Notes under the pieces: generated by a model
Database searches by the model: none
The model's input: the letters and a program-made list of their open reading frames with translations, nothing else
What the model was told of the DNA's origin: nothing
Shown here: in pieces, positions 55,895 to 64,000 of the stretch
Layout: every line of letters begins with the position of its first letter
Numbering within the stretch: the first letter of the stretch is position 1
Assembly (NCBI RefSeq): GCF_005405545.1
Contig: NZ_BJEG01000012.1
Span: 1-64,000, forward strand
Length of the DNA: 64,000 bases
Source of the DNA: Weissella hellenica
GTDB taxonomy: Bacteria > Bacillota > Bacilli > Lactobacillales > Lactobacillaceae
Direction: 5' to 3'
Made by a program: the position numbers and the translations under genes

Positions 55895-55923
55895 TTGATT
55901 TAAAAAATAAATTATGATATAAT
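55895..55923 (+). promoter_or_regulatory. veg promoter
   Basis: -35 TTGATT (55895-55900), 17-nt spacer, -10 TATAAT (55918-55923) with an extended TGA just before it. It should be strong, as is the veg promoter of Bacillus. Confidence 0.8.
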
Positions 55924-55966
55924 TAAAATTAACTAATTTTATCTTTATTTAGATAATAGATTTATG

Positions 55967-56005
55967 CAGCGATTCCATTTGTCGCTGGCTATGGGGGTGC
56001 CCCAT
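55967..56005 (+). promoter_or_regulatory. Structured 5' leader of veg
   Basis: Two consecutive stems: CAGCGA (55967-55972) with TCGCTG (55982-55987), and ATGGGG-gtg-CCCCAT (55991-56005). The second lies directly before the ribosome site (GAGAGGAG), so folding could affect translation or mRNA stability. Confidence 0.5.
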
Positions 56006-56018
56006 GAGAGGAGTTCTT

Positions 56019-56252
56019 ATGCCTGCAGCATTAGCAGAAATTAAGCAACAATTAGATGAACACATCGGTAAACAAGTCACTTTGACTACCCATGAAAGCC
56101 GTCACCGCACCATTAAACACCAAGCAATCGTACGAAACACCTTCCGTTCTGTTTTCGTCCTTGATTTAGAACAAGATGGTCACGAATTTGATCGTGCATC
56201 ATTTAGTTACACCGATCTTTTAACAGAAAACATTGAAATATCTTTTGATTAG
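56019..56252 (+). CDS. veg: Veg family protein
   Basis: About 77 aa, aligning with Bacillus Veg (LAEIKQQLDEHIGKQVTLTTHESRHRTI..., SVFVLDLEQDG, SFSYTDLLTENIEISF). Veg stimulates biofilm formation in B. subtilis and its gene is a classical strong-promoter model; the molecular role is unclear. I chose the ATG at 56019, 5 nt after AGGAG, over an in-frame ATG at 56004 that overlaps the ribosome site and the leader stem. It keeps the usual neighbourhood near rsmA. Confidence 0.92.
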   Translation: MPAALAEIKQQLDEHIGKQVTLTTHESRHRTIKHQAIVRNTFRSVFVLDLEQDGHEFDRASFSYTDLLTENIEISFD

Positions 56253-56257
56253 GCAAC

Positions 56258-56308
56258 CAAAAAACGTCAGGTATAATGATTTCAAGTCATTATACCTGAC
56301 GTTTTTTA
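56258..56308. terminator. Bidirectional terminator, veg / CNNM
   Basis: A 20-bp perfect stem: AAAACGTCAGGTATAATGA and its complement across a 7-nt loop, with A and T flanks. Confidence 0.94.
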
Positions 56309-56313
56309 TTATT

Positions 56314-57656
56314 TTATTCTGATTTGTTTAATCGCACAACTTCAAATTCATTAATATAAGCATCCTTAAAATCCAGTGGCTTAATTGCAAAGTCTGCCAA
56401 TTCAACCGTTTCACTGCCTTTAATATCTGGGAATTGCTCCAAAATAAATCCGGTTAATGTGACCATATCTGATTTATCAAATTCTTTAATGTCTGTCTTG
56501 AAATAGCGTTCAAAATCATAAACCGTCATTTTGCCAGAAATTTTATAATGCATTTGTTGTTGATCATCTGTTCCTAATTTTTCAACCAAATCATCAACTA
56601 CCCAATCAACCTCATCACGAACTGAGCCGAATAGTTCCTCATAGATATCTTTATCAGTAACGATACCAGATGTACCACCATACTCATCTTTTACAACAAT
56701 CATCGGTGTCCGCTTTGAAATCATCAACTTTAAAACATCCTGGATAGGCATATTTTCAGGTACCGTTGGCATATTACGAATAATTTTTCGTACCGGAACC
56801 GTACGATCAACTTCTGCTTGACGCATAATATCATAATTAAACACGTATCCCAAAATTTTATCCTTATCACCATCAGCAACTACTGGAAAACGCGAATGCT
56901 TCGTTTCAAAATAAGCATGCAATGCATCAGCAACATTACTTCTAACATCAACCACAAACAATTGCGTACGATCAATCATAATGTCATTAGCAACCTTGTC
57001 ATTCATTTCGAATGCACGTTCCATAAAGACATAATCTTCATTTTGCAATTGACCTAAGCGAGCTGCATTACGTGATAAGCTCAAAATTTCTGCTTCTGAG
57101 TAAACCTCATTATCTTCAGATGCTGTGCGTAGCCCTAGTAAGTGCGTAAATCCAGTTGCAGATTTATTAAGTAACCACACAAAAGGATAAAACAACACAT
57201 GGAACAGACGCAATGGTCCTGAGACGAACAAAGCCACCTTAACAGGGAATTCAATTGATATATTTTTAGGGACCAACTCCGTTAGGATAACCTCAATATA
57301 AGTCAACAATATCAATGCAATAACTGATGCAATGGCCGCCGAGGTAGGCCCGTCATTTCCTTCAAGAAACCACCAGCTAATAATAAGTGAGCAATTGTTT
57401 CTTCACCCATCCAACCTAATAACAAACCAGTCACTGTAATTCCAACTTGGGTTGTTGATAAATATTCATTTAAATTATCAACCATGTGAATCGTTGTTGC
57501 AATCTTGCGCGATGGTCGTTCACGTGCTTCTTGAAGTTCTACTAATGCACTTTTTCTAACCTTCACTAAGGCAAATTCAGCAGAGACACACAACGCTGCA
57601 AATATTAACACCAAGATTATCACAATAATTGATATGATAAATCTTCCTTCACTCAA
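56314..57656 (-). pseudogene. CNNM/CorC-family transporter-like protein, frameshifted
   Basis: This is a second copy of the hemolysin C/CorC family (DUF21 membrane domain, CBS pair, CorC_HlyC domain), associated with Mg2+ or metal homeostasis. The first 100 or so codons (from a TTG at 57656, 7 nt after AGGG) encode the first helices, then leave frame at about 57345 and stop at 57312. One base out, the protein resumes as GPTSAAIASVIALILLTYIE, then VILTELVPKNISIEFPVK and on to 56314. One missing base in ATGACGGGCC explains it. Restored length is about 447 aa, similar to its neighbour. CBS region and C-terminus (SGKMTVYDFERYFKTDI) are intact. Confidence 0.88.
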
Positions 57657-57698
57657 ATTAATTCCCTACTTTCAAATATAATGGTACTGATTATTCAT

Positions 57699-57727
57699 AT
57701 TATATCAAACTTTATCATATGTGTTGA
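57699..57727 (-). promoter_or_regulatory. Promoter of the frameshifted CNNM gene
   Basis: On the minus strand an extended -10 (TGATATAAT; TATAAT at 57699-57704) with a weak -35 TCAACA (57722-57727) 17 nt upstream. It lies after the terminator of the neighbouring copy, so this copy is transcribed on its own. Confidence 0.5.
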
Positions 57728-57773
57728 TAACAGGTTATATCGCTTGTTAAATCTGTTATTCATTTAGGATAGT

Positions 57774-57826
57774 TGATAAAAACGCTACTAAATTCTCCAA
57801 ATAGAATTTAGTAGCGTTTTTTGTTT
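57774..57826 (-). terminator. Terminator after the intact CNNM gene
   Basis: AACGCTACTAAATTCT pairs with AGAATTTAGTAGCGTT across CCAAAT, with A/T runs on the flanks. Confidence 0.92.
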
Positions 57827-57853
57827 TTATCAAAAAACATCAATCATTAATCC

Positions 57854-59218
57854 TTAATATTTTTCATCGTCATCTGTTATATCAATCTCTGATTCTGGGA
57901 ATGCAACAACTTCGAATTTTTCAATGTATGCATCCTTAAAATCAAGTGCGGTAATTTCAAAATTAACAATACGAATTGCTTGGCCAACATGGAAATCTGG
58001 ATGTTCATCCAACACATAACCAGTTAAAGTTACCTTTTCTGATTTTTCAAAAGATTTAATTTCCGTCTTGAAGAATCGTTCAAAATCATACAGCGTCATT
58101 TTCCCGGATACACGATAATGCATATTTCCTGCATCATCTGATCCCATCTTTTCGACCATATCATCAGCCACATCATCAATTTCATCACGAACAGAACCAA
58201 ACAGTTCCTCATAGATATCTTTATCCGTCACAATGCCTGATGTACCACCAAATTCGTCTTTAACAACAACAATTGGGGCACGATGTTCAATCATCTCTTG
58301 TAGCACTTCTGTAATTGGTTGTGTTTCAGAAACAACTGGCAAGTTACGTAAGACTGTTCTAATTGGCGCATCTGGACTAATTCGTCCCTGACGCACCAAA
58401 TCATATGAAAAGACATATCCTAAAATCTTATCTTTATCATTATCTGCAACAACTGGAATTCGTGAAAACTTCTCTTCCAAATATACATTTAAGGCATCAG
58501 AAATTGTTTCCGTCACATCCACAACGGTTAATTGTGTACGATCAATCATGATATCCAAAGCTTCTTTATCATTCATTGCAAAAGCACGTTTCATGAATGT
58601 TAAATCTTCCTCATCCAATTCACCCGCATCTGCAGCATCCTTTGACAAAGATAAAATTTCAGCCTCTGAATAAATATCTTCATCTGGATGTGCATTGAAA
58701 CCTAGCATTTTGGTAAAGAATGCAGCTGCACGATCAAACAACCAAATTAACGGGAATAAAACAACGTGGAAAAACATTACCGGCCTAACAATGGCCAACA
58801 ACATTTTAACTGGTTGATCAATCGCAATATTCTTTGGTACCAAATCAGTAAACACAGCGTGGATAAATGTAAAGATCAAGATAGCCGCAATCGATGATAC
58901 ACTATGTGCAATTGCAGGTGGCAAAATTTCAGCATTAATAATTAATGTTGCAATAAAATCTTCACCTAACCAACCTAAAATCAAAGAGGTTAGTGTAATA
59001 CCAACTTGTGCAGTTGATAGATATTCTGATAAATGATCCAACATGTGCAATGCATGCCCTACTTTAGCAGACGGCTTTTCACGAGCCTCTTGCATCGCAC
59101 GCAATGAACTTGGACGTACTTTAACCAATGAATACTCTGTTAAAGTAAACAGAATAGCTAGCAATAAAATAATAATAATAATCACCAAATTAGTGATAAT
59201 AGACGGACCGGAATCCAT
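57854..59218 (-). CDS. CNNM/CorC-family protein (hemolysin C-like), intact
   Basis: 454 aa. The DUF21/CNNM membrane domain has three to four helices (about 8-160; TLTEYSLVKVRPSSLRAMQEA and TDLVPKNIAIDQP). A CBS pair follows (about 205-330; IMIDRTQLTVVDV, SRIPVVADNDKDKILGYV, GGTSGIVTDKDIYEELFG). The CorC_HlyC transporter-associated domain is at about 345-440 (SGKMTLYDFERFF). Related proteins bind Mg-ATP and export Mg2+ or Co2+. AAGAAGG lies before the ATG. It is about 50 bp after rsmA with no terminator seen, so read-through from that operon is possible. Confidence 0.92.
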   Translation of the reverse strand: MDSGPSIITNLVIIIIILLLAILFTLTEYSLVKVRPSSLRAMQEAREKPSAKVGHALHMLDHLSEYLSTAQVGITLTSLILGWLGEDFIATLIINAEILPPAIAHSVSSIAAILIFTFIHAVFTDLVPKNIAIDQPVKMLLAIVRPVMFFHVVLFPLIWLFDRAAAFFTKMLGFNAHPDEDIYSEAEILSLSKDAADAGELDEEDLTFMKRAFAMNDKEALDIMIDRTQLTVVDVTETISDALNVYLEEKFSRIPVVADNDKDKILGYVFSYDLVRQGRISPDAPIRTVLRNLPVVSETQPITEVLQEMIEHRAPIVVVKDEFGGTSGIVTDKDIYEELFGSVRDEIDDVADDMVEKMGSDDAGNMHYRVSGKMTLYDFERFFKTEIKSFEKSEKVTLTGYVLDEHPDFHVGQAIRIVNFEITALDFKDAYIEKFEVVAFPESEIDITDDDEKY

Positions 59219-59268
59219 GACATACCTTCTTTCAAAATTAGTTCTAGATACAATTATAGCAAATTTCG

Positions 59269-60165
59269 TTACTTACTGTATACATTATATTTTACTAGTG
59301 AATTATGTAAATTAATAAACTCTTCTAATGATAACTTTTCAGCTCGAATACGTGGATCAATCGCCACATTTTCTAAAGCAGCAGTAAGTTTTTCTTTCAT
59401 CGCATCATCTTTACCAAATGCTGTAATCAAATTATTCCATAATGTTTTACGTCTCATTGTAAAACCAACTTTAAACAAGTTAAATAATTGTTGTTCATTG
59501 TGTGGTAATACCTGCAATGGTTCACGTGGGGTTAATGAAATAATTGCTGAATCCACATTTGGATTTGGTACAAATGCCGTTCTTGAAACTGTAAAAGCCA
59601 ACGTCGCATTCATTCGATACTGCACAGCTAACGTTAGTGACCCATAATCCTTGGTTCCAACTTCAGCTGATAAGCGACTCGCAACTTCTTTTTGCATCAT
59701 AACCACAATATTATCAAATTTCACATCTGACTGAAGCACTTGCATTAAGATAGGTGTGGTAATGTAATATGGTAAATTAGCAACTAGCTTCAAGGGAGCA
59801 TCCGGATCACTAAAATGCGCTTTAATTTCAGATTCCAAATTAACCTTTAAAATATCTTGATTAACAATCATTACATTATCGTAAGGTGCCATCGTATGAT
59901 CTAAAACTGGTATCAAACGGTCGTCAATTTCAAATGCTAATACTTCTTTTGCTGATCGGGCCAATTGCTCTGTTAGAGCACCTATACCCGGTCCGATTTC
60001 AATAACATTATCCGTATCTTTCACTTCCCCAGCTGCAACAATGTTTTTCAATATATTAATATCAGTCAAAAAATTTTGACCCAAAGATTTTTTCGTATTA
60101 ATGCCAAAACTATTCATAATGGCTTGCGTGCGCATTGGCGTCGCAATATCTGGCACATCTGTCAT
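59269..60165 (-). CDS. rsmA: 16S rRNA dimethyladenosine transferase RsmA
   Basis: RsmA (KsgA) dimethylates the two adjacent adenines near the 3' end of 16S rRNA (helix 45). 298 aa, with SLGQNFLTD (about 27-35), the SAM-binding IEIGPGIGALTEQL (about 55-68), and the catalytic NLPYYITTPI near 131-140. The start overlaps the rnmV stop by 4 nt. The operon tatD-rnmV-rsmA is the standard Firmicutes arrangement. Confidence 0.96.
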   Translation of the reverse strand: MTDVPDIATPMRTQAIMNSFGINTKKSLGQNFLTDINILKNIVAAGEVKDTDNVIEIGPGIGALTEQLARSAKEVLAFEIDDRLIPVLDHTMAPYDNVMIVNQDILKVNLESEIKAHFSDPDAPLKLVANLPYYITTPILMQVLQSDVKFDNIVVMMQKEVASRLSAEVGTKDYGSLTLAVQYRMNATLAFTVSRTAFVPNPNVDSAIISLTPREPLQVLPHNEQQLFNLFKVGFTMRRKTLWNNLITAFGKDDAMKEKLTAALENVAIDPRIRAEKLSLEEFINLHNSLVKYNVYSK

Positions 60166-60725
60166 TCTTTTTCCTCATCTAATTCATCTAAAACCGTTAA
60201 TAAATTTTGCTTTTTAATACCAAACATTATCAAACGATTCATCAATTGTTTACCGTTCACATATCCTAAATTCATTGCTTCAGAAATATATTCACGGCGT
60301 TTGGCTGCATCCTGGCCAGCAACTAACCCTAATCGACGTAGGTCTGCCATAGTAATGTCCGTTGTTATTGCTGTTGTTTTTGGTGTATAAACTGCCTGTA
60401 ACGCAGTTTGCAGTACTACAGGTGTCGCATATTCAATGCCTAAACTATGATGTTTAATCTGTCGACCAGCTTCGTCTTTAGTCAAAAAAGCATGTTTTGC
60501 ATCGGGTACCACACTACTGATAATTTTTCTTAATCGTTCACCATTAAAATCAGGGTCAGTAAAAACAATCACACCACGATTGGCTGCAGCCTGTTTAATA
60601 GCAGCTATCGTTTGTTCACTAAGTGCTGACCCATTCGTTTCAATGGTATCTGCATTAACTGCGTGTCGTAGTGCTTCAGTGTCCGCACGTCCTTCTACGA
60701 CAATCACTTCTTTAATTTTCATCAT
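60162..60725 (-). CDS. rnmV: Ribonuclease M5
   Basis: RNase M5 matures the ends of 5S rRNA. The 187-aa product has an N-terminal TOPRIM domain with VVEGRADTEA (about 9-18) and VIVFTDPDFNGERLRK (about 52-67), and an M5 C-terminal region. Start and stop overlap with tatD and rsmA by 4 nt each, a sign of coupling. Two adjacent ATGs are possible. Confidence 0.95.
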   Translation of the reverse strand: MMKIKEVIVVEGRADTEALRHAVNADTIETNGSALSEQTIAAIKQAAANRGVIVFTDPDFNGERLRKIISSVVPDAKHAFLTKDEAGRQIKHHSLGIEYATPVVLQTALQAVYTPKTTAITTDITMADLRRLGLVAGQDAAKRREYISEAMNLGYVNGKQLMNRLIMFGIKKQNLLTVLDELDEEKE

Positions 60726-61534
60726 TTAGCTTGATCTAAATGCCATAACCGACGTGCATTATTGGTTGTCATTTCAGCTACTTCATCATAACTTTTACCC
60801 AATAGTTCAGCAATATAATCGATAATATAATGTACGTACATTGGTTCATTGGCCTTACCACGCATAGGTGTTGGTGCCAAATAAGGTGCGTCCGTTTCGA
60901 CTAATAACCGATCTAGCGGTACTGACTTAAGCGTTTCTTGCACATCCTTTGCATTCTTAAACGTTGCAATTCCTGAGAATGAAATATACATCCCCAAATC
61001 AAGAAACTGCTTAGCTTCTTCTGGTGTGCCCGTAAAGGAATGCATAACTCCGCCAAATTCCTCAACATGAGCATCTTTTAACGCTTGATAAGTATCTGCC
61101 ATGGCGCTACGTGTATGTACTGTGACAGGCAAATTAAATTCATGAGCCAGTGTCAATTGCTGTATGAAAGCCTTTTTTTGTTCAGCTGCTGAAGGATTAT
61201 CATCCCAATAATAATCCAATCCTGTCTCACCAACACCAATAACAGTGTCATCTTGTAATTGTTTACGAAAAGCTGCTAATTTTTCATCATTCATTTCCAA
61301 AATATCTTCTGGTTGCCAGCCAATAACAGCATGCATACCTTCAAACTCATGAGCTAATTGAATAGCCCGTTCGTTAGATTGCGCATCATAACCAACAATA
61401 TTCATTTCTACAATGCTAAATTCAGTTGCTCTACCAAAATAAGCTGGTACATCATGCCAAAAAGTATCATCATTTAGATGTGTATGGGTATCATAGCCGT
61501 CAGCACGGCGTTGCCCAGATTTATAAATCGCCAT
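60722..61534 (-). CDS. TatD-family hydrolase (housekeeping copy)
   Basis: 270 aa with the TatD/YcfH metal ligands: YDTHTHLND near 14-22, VIGVGETGLDYYW near 98-110, VTVHTRSA near 137-144, GVMHSFTG near 162-169 and LLVETDAPYL near 214-223. Family members are Mg-dependent 3'-5' exonucleases or D-aminoacyl-tRNA deacylase-like enzymes. A 14-residue N-terminal extension precedes the domain. AAGGAGTAAAA precedes the ATG. First gene of tatD-rnmV-rsmA. Confidence 0.94.
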   Translation of the reverse strand: MAIYKSGQRRADGYDTHTHLNDDTFWHDVPAYFGRATEFSIVEMNIVGYDAQSNERAIQLAHEFEGMHAVIGWQPEDILEMNDEKLAAFRKQLQDDTVIGVGETGLDYYWDDNPSAAEQKKAFIQQLTLAHEFNLPVTVHTRSAMADTYQALKDAHVEEFGGVMHSFTGTPEEAKQFLDLGMYISFSGIATFKNAKDVQETLKSVPLDRLLVETDAPYLAPTPMRGKANEPMYVHYIIDYIAELLGKSYDEVAEMTTNNARRLWHLDQAK

Positions 61535-61594
61535 TTTTACTCCTTGATTAATTATTTTTATACGGTTTAATTTTTGTAGTTTTTAATCCATTTC

Positions 61595-61623
61595 ATTCTA
61601 GCAAATGATTCAAAAAAAGCCAA
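61595..61623 (-). promoter_or_regulatory. Promoter of tatD-rnmV-rsmA
   Basis: On the minus strand: -35 TTGGCT (61618-61623), 17-nt spacer, extended -10 TGC-TAGAAT (61595-61600). It lies 60 bp before tatD. Confidence 0.6.
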
Positions 61624-61705
61624 AAAACACTTATATAGTCATCTATTAAGCATAACATGTCATCCTTAATATTTCATTTTTAAAATTGCTTTTCTCTTAT
61701 TAGCA

Positions 61706-61752
61706 CGTTTTTAAAAACAGCAAATCGTCAATACAGGATGATTTGCTGTTTT
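61706..61752 (-). terminator. Terminator after the Na+/H+ antiporter gene
   Basis: AAAACAGCAAATC (61714-61726) pairs with GATTTGCTGTTTT (61740-61752); in minus sense it ends CTGTTTTTAAAAA. Confidence 0.82.
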
Positions 61753-61799
61753 GCCAGATAAGATAAATAAATTTTTATGCCAACTTCATCTAATTTTAC

Positions 61800-63746
61800 T
61801 TACTCACTACTAATATTTGCTAATAAAATAGCCTGTGAATTAATTACCTCATCATAGAGCTCTTTTAATAATTCTGAATCTGCATCACCTTTTATGCGTT
61901 GTTGTTCAATATAATTCAATTCTTCTTGTAATGCATTTAAGAAAATTTGTTGCCCATCATCAGCATTAATTTTTTGATTCTGTAACATCGCTTGCTGATG
62001 CGAATAGGCGTATCGCAGCGCAATCATATCTCTGTCATTCATATCTTGTTTTGGCAGTTGATTCATATATGTCGCCATACCGTCATTAATAATAGTCATC
62101 ACTTCATCAACACTATTTTGATGACTATGATCATTATCTTTGTGATTAGCTACTCGCTGTTTAATTATTCTAGCTGTTAACTTTCGCCAAATATAGCGTC
62201 TATGTTTACTAAATTTACCAAAACCATTTTGTAATGATTGCATACGATTATACAGCTGCAAAGCTTCATCTGATATTTGATTTTCATCAATCGCTTGTGC
62301 CATTGCTTGATCTGCTACTTTATACAATGTCCGATAAGCTTTTTGACGACTGGCATCATTTAATCGTTCATTACCATAACCCAATTGATTCTTTAACTGT
62401 TGCATGACAGTTGCCTTAATCGTTTGTGAAACATCTGCATGACTAACGTACGTCATCGCAGCATTGACCATCTCTGTATGATTTTTTTGGTACGTATCTG
62501 CATCATAAAATGGTGCTAATCGATTTAAAATCCTTGGTAATAAGATAACCGGCACGAATAAACTCAAAATAATAACTGTTGATGCAATTAACAATAAATC
62601 ATTACGTTCTGTAAATGCTGCGCCATTACTTAGTGTTAACGGTAATGAAAATGCCATCGACATTGTCACGGCACCATGAACACCACCAATAGCAAATACC
62701 AAGCCATCTCGTTTCGTGTATGATTTATTACCAAATCGATCACTATAACGAATTGCAAGATATCGACATAATGTCATCACTAAATACAATAAAACACCAA
62801 CAGCAACTAATACTACCCAGGTTCTAACTGGTTGTAAAATATAAACCTTTGCCACACTAACTAGGGAGGTCCCTAATAAAATGAATACCAAACCATTTAA
62901 AATTTGCGATACAATATCGGTCAATTGACCCACTAAATGATTGAGTTTGGGATCCATAAATTGCGTATGTTGTTGTTCAACATTAGACATAACGCCCATG
63001 ACAACAACTGCAATAATACCAGAAACGCCTAAAACATGTTCTGCAATACCAAAAACGGCAATTGGGGCCAAAAAGTACATTAAAACATGCGCAACCGTAT
63101 CATCAAATTCGGCCTTCAGCAAATGTTGACGAGTATAAATGAAAATAAAGCTAGCAATGAGACCAGCAATCACACCACCCAATGCTACGACCAAAAACTC
63201 ACTAAATCCATGTACAAATGAAAATGTTCCCGTATTCATCCATAAAATGGCTAGCTCTAAAATAACCAACCCGGTCGCATCATTAAACAAAGATTCTAAA
63301 CTCAAAGAACGTTTTATATCTTTAGGCATGTCCAACCCATTAGTCACTGATTCTAAAGCAGTTGCATCAGTTGGGGTTACGATTGCTGCTAGTGCTAGCG
63401 AGAATGGTAACGCCCACCCAATCGCAACATGTCCAACAGTCATTAAAATAACGACTGTTACAATCGCTAAAATACCCGCTAACTCAATAATTGATTTAAA
63501 ATGTTTGGAAATTAATCTAGCTTGTGTACGTTGTCCTTCATAAAATAATAATGAGGCAATCACTAGCATCATAAACCATTCTGGATTTAACATAATCACA
63601 TAATGATTAATAACCGGTACAGTAGCTAATAGTATCCCGCCTAAAATTTGCCACAAAGCTTGTGGGATTTTTGGAAATGCTTGCGTTAAAAAATTAGCAA
63701 TAATAATCGCAATACATACATAAGCTAATGCATAAAAAATTATCAT
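61800..63746 (-). CDS. CPA1-family Na+/H+ antiporter (NhaP-like)
   Basis: 648 aa. About 12 helices occupy residues 1-410. Family motifs are LLFYEGQRTQ near 66-75, ALAAIVTPTDATAL near 118-131, and SLFNDATGLV (the Asp of the ND pair) near 151-160. A cytosolic C-terminal region of about 240 residues is helical and charged. It exchanges Na+ (or K+) for protons, helping pH and salt tolerance. GGAGGG precedes the ATG. There is little room for its own promoter between the metG terminator and the start, so partial read-through from metG is likely. Confidence 0.92.
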   Translation of the reverse strand: MIIFYALAYVCIAIIIANFLTQAFPKIPQALWQILGGILLATVPVINHYVIMLNPEWFMMLVIASLLFYEGQRTQARLISKHFKSIIELAGILAIVTVVILMTVGHVAIGWALPFSLALAAIVTPTDATALESVTNGLDMPKDIKRSLSLESLFNDATGLVILELAILWMNTGTFSFVHGFSEFLVVALGGVIAGLIASFIFIYTRQHLLKAEFDDTVAHVLMYFLAPIAVFGIAEHVLGVSGIIAVVVMGVMSNVEQQHTQFMDPKLNHLVGQLTDIVSQILNGLVFILLGTSLVSVAKVYILQPVRTWVVLVAVGVLLYLVMTLCRYLAIRYSDRFGNKSYTKRDGLVFAIGGVHGAVTMSMAFSLPLTLSNGAAFTERNDLLLIASTVIILSLFVPVILLPRILNRLAPFYDADTYQKNHTEMVNAAMTYVSHADVSQTIKATVMQQLKNQLGYGNERLNDASRQKAYRTLYKVADQAMAQAIDENQISDEALQLYNRMQSLQNGFGKFSKHRRYIWRKLTARIIKQRVANHKDNDHSHQNSVDEVMTIINDGMATYMNQLPKQDMNDRDMIALRYAYSHQQAMLQNQKINADDGQQIFLNALQEELNYIEQQRIKGDADSELLKELYDEVINSQAILLANISSE

Positions 63747-63773
63747 TTAATAGTACCCTCCTTTTACAGTGCT

Positions 63774-63812
63774 TAAAAATAAAGGATTGAGATGATCATC
63801 TCAATCCTTTAT
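63774..63812 (-). terminator. Terminator after metG
   Basis: Perfect palindrome AAAGGATTGAGATGA / TCATCTCAATCCTTT (63781-63810), followed by ATTTTTAA in minus sense. Confidence 0.88.
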
Positions 63813-63835
63813 GCATGTGTTTAATTAATAACTAA

Positions 63836-64000
63836 TTAGCCTAGTTCTGATCCTGCTTCAATTTCAGCTGGCAAGATTGATAAGGTAACCTTACCATCTT
63901 TTTCAGCTGAAAGTAGCATTCCTTCAGAAAGCTCTCCCATCATCTTACGAGGCTTTAGGTTAGCAACATAAGCAACCTTTTTACCTACTAAGGCTGTGTA
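63836..64000 (-). CDS. metG: Methionyl-tRNA synthetase, C-terminal end (partial)
   Basis: The last 54 codons are present: [20 protein letters not shown], then [19 protein letters not shown], ending [29 protein letters not shown] is the hallmark of the C-terminal tRNA-binding (OB-fold) domain of Firmicutes MetRS. The gene runs off the right edge. metG near tatD-rnmV-rsmA is the expected order, here interrupted by the antiporter gene. Confidence 0.93.
   Translation of the reverse strand, partial: YTALVGKKVAYVANLKPRKMMGELSEGMLLSAEKDGKVTLSILPAEIEAGSELG

Overview
The window looks like chromosome from a lactic acid bacterium of the order Lactobacillales, most likely Weissella. The first 74 bases are the complement of a 16S rRNA 5' end whose variable start (mature sense ...GTCGAACGCTTTG) is the form I remember for Weissella. 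The genome is AT-rich with strong purine-rich Shine-Dalgarno sites. Gene order (rrn, lysS, hslO, ftsH, hpt, tilS, divIC, rqcP, flippase, mfd, pth at one end; metG, tatD, rnmV, rsmA, veg at the other) is typical of Firmicutes. The genus is recall plus inference; no search was run. I saw no tRNA, IS element, prophage or CRISPR array.

Layout. 0-13.6 kb: start of an rrn operon with two tandem promoters, then housekeeping genes on the minus strand. 13.7-19.9 kb: secreted amidase, TerC protein, and a YhgE/Pip membrane protein divergent from a TetR repressor with two matching operators. 20-26.4 kb: TatD-like protein, CBS-ACT protein, cytidine deaminase-like protein, a frameshifted AEC transporter, a YetF/DUF3290 pair, an anchored protein of unknown function and a HAD phosphatase. 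26.7-33.8 kb: oppDFBCA peptide transporter and a ribokinase with a LacI-type operator. 33.9-36.1 kb: an AT-rich island of small, mostly membrane, unknown genes plus a VOC protein. 36.2-48.1 kb: MFS exporter, LysM protein, YihY, a candidate structured RNA, a PadR/DUF1700/DUF4097 envelope-stress operon beside PspC, YjjBP exporter, a 5'-nucleotidase and a phosphonate-type ABC operon. 48.3-54.1 kb: a large LPXTG adhesin broken by a frameshift, and an LCP cell-wall ligase shortened by a stop codon. 54.3-64 kb: thyA and dCMP deaminase, veg, two CNNM/CorC paralogues (one frameshifted), rsmA-rnmV-tatD, a Na+/H+ antiporter and the 3' end of metG.

Functional themes. The oligopeptide and phosphonate-type importers, the secreted amidase and the 5'-nucleotidase (no signal peptide, so probably cytoplasmic) fit a scavenging, amino-acid-requiring organism. 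Many genes act in the envelope: LCP ligase, adhesin, PspC/DUF4097/DUF1700, CNNM, YhgE, DivIC and a MOP flippase.

Most notable observations: an Hsp33 that has lost all four zinc/redox cysteines; an intergenic run of stem-loops with a GNRA tetraloop ending in a strong terminator at 39.2-39.4 kb; absence of a lipobox in both ABC substrate-binding proteins; five genes each broken by one small lesion; and the cluster of very small genes at 33.9-36.1 kb.
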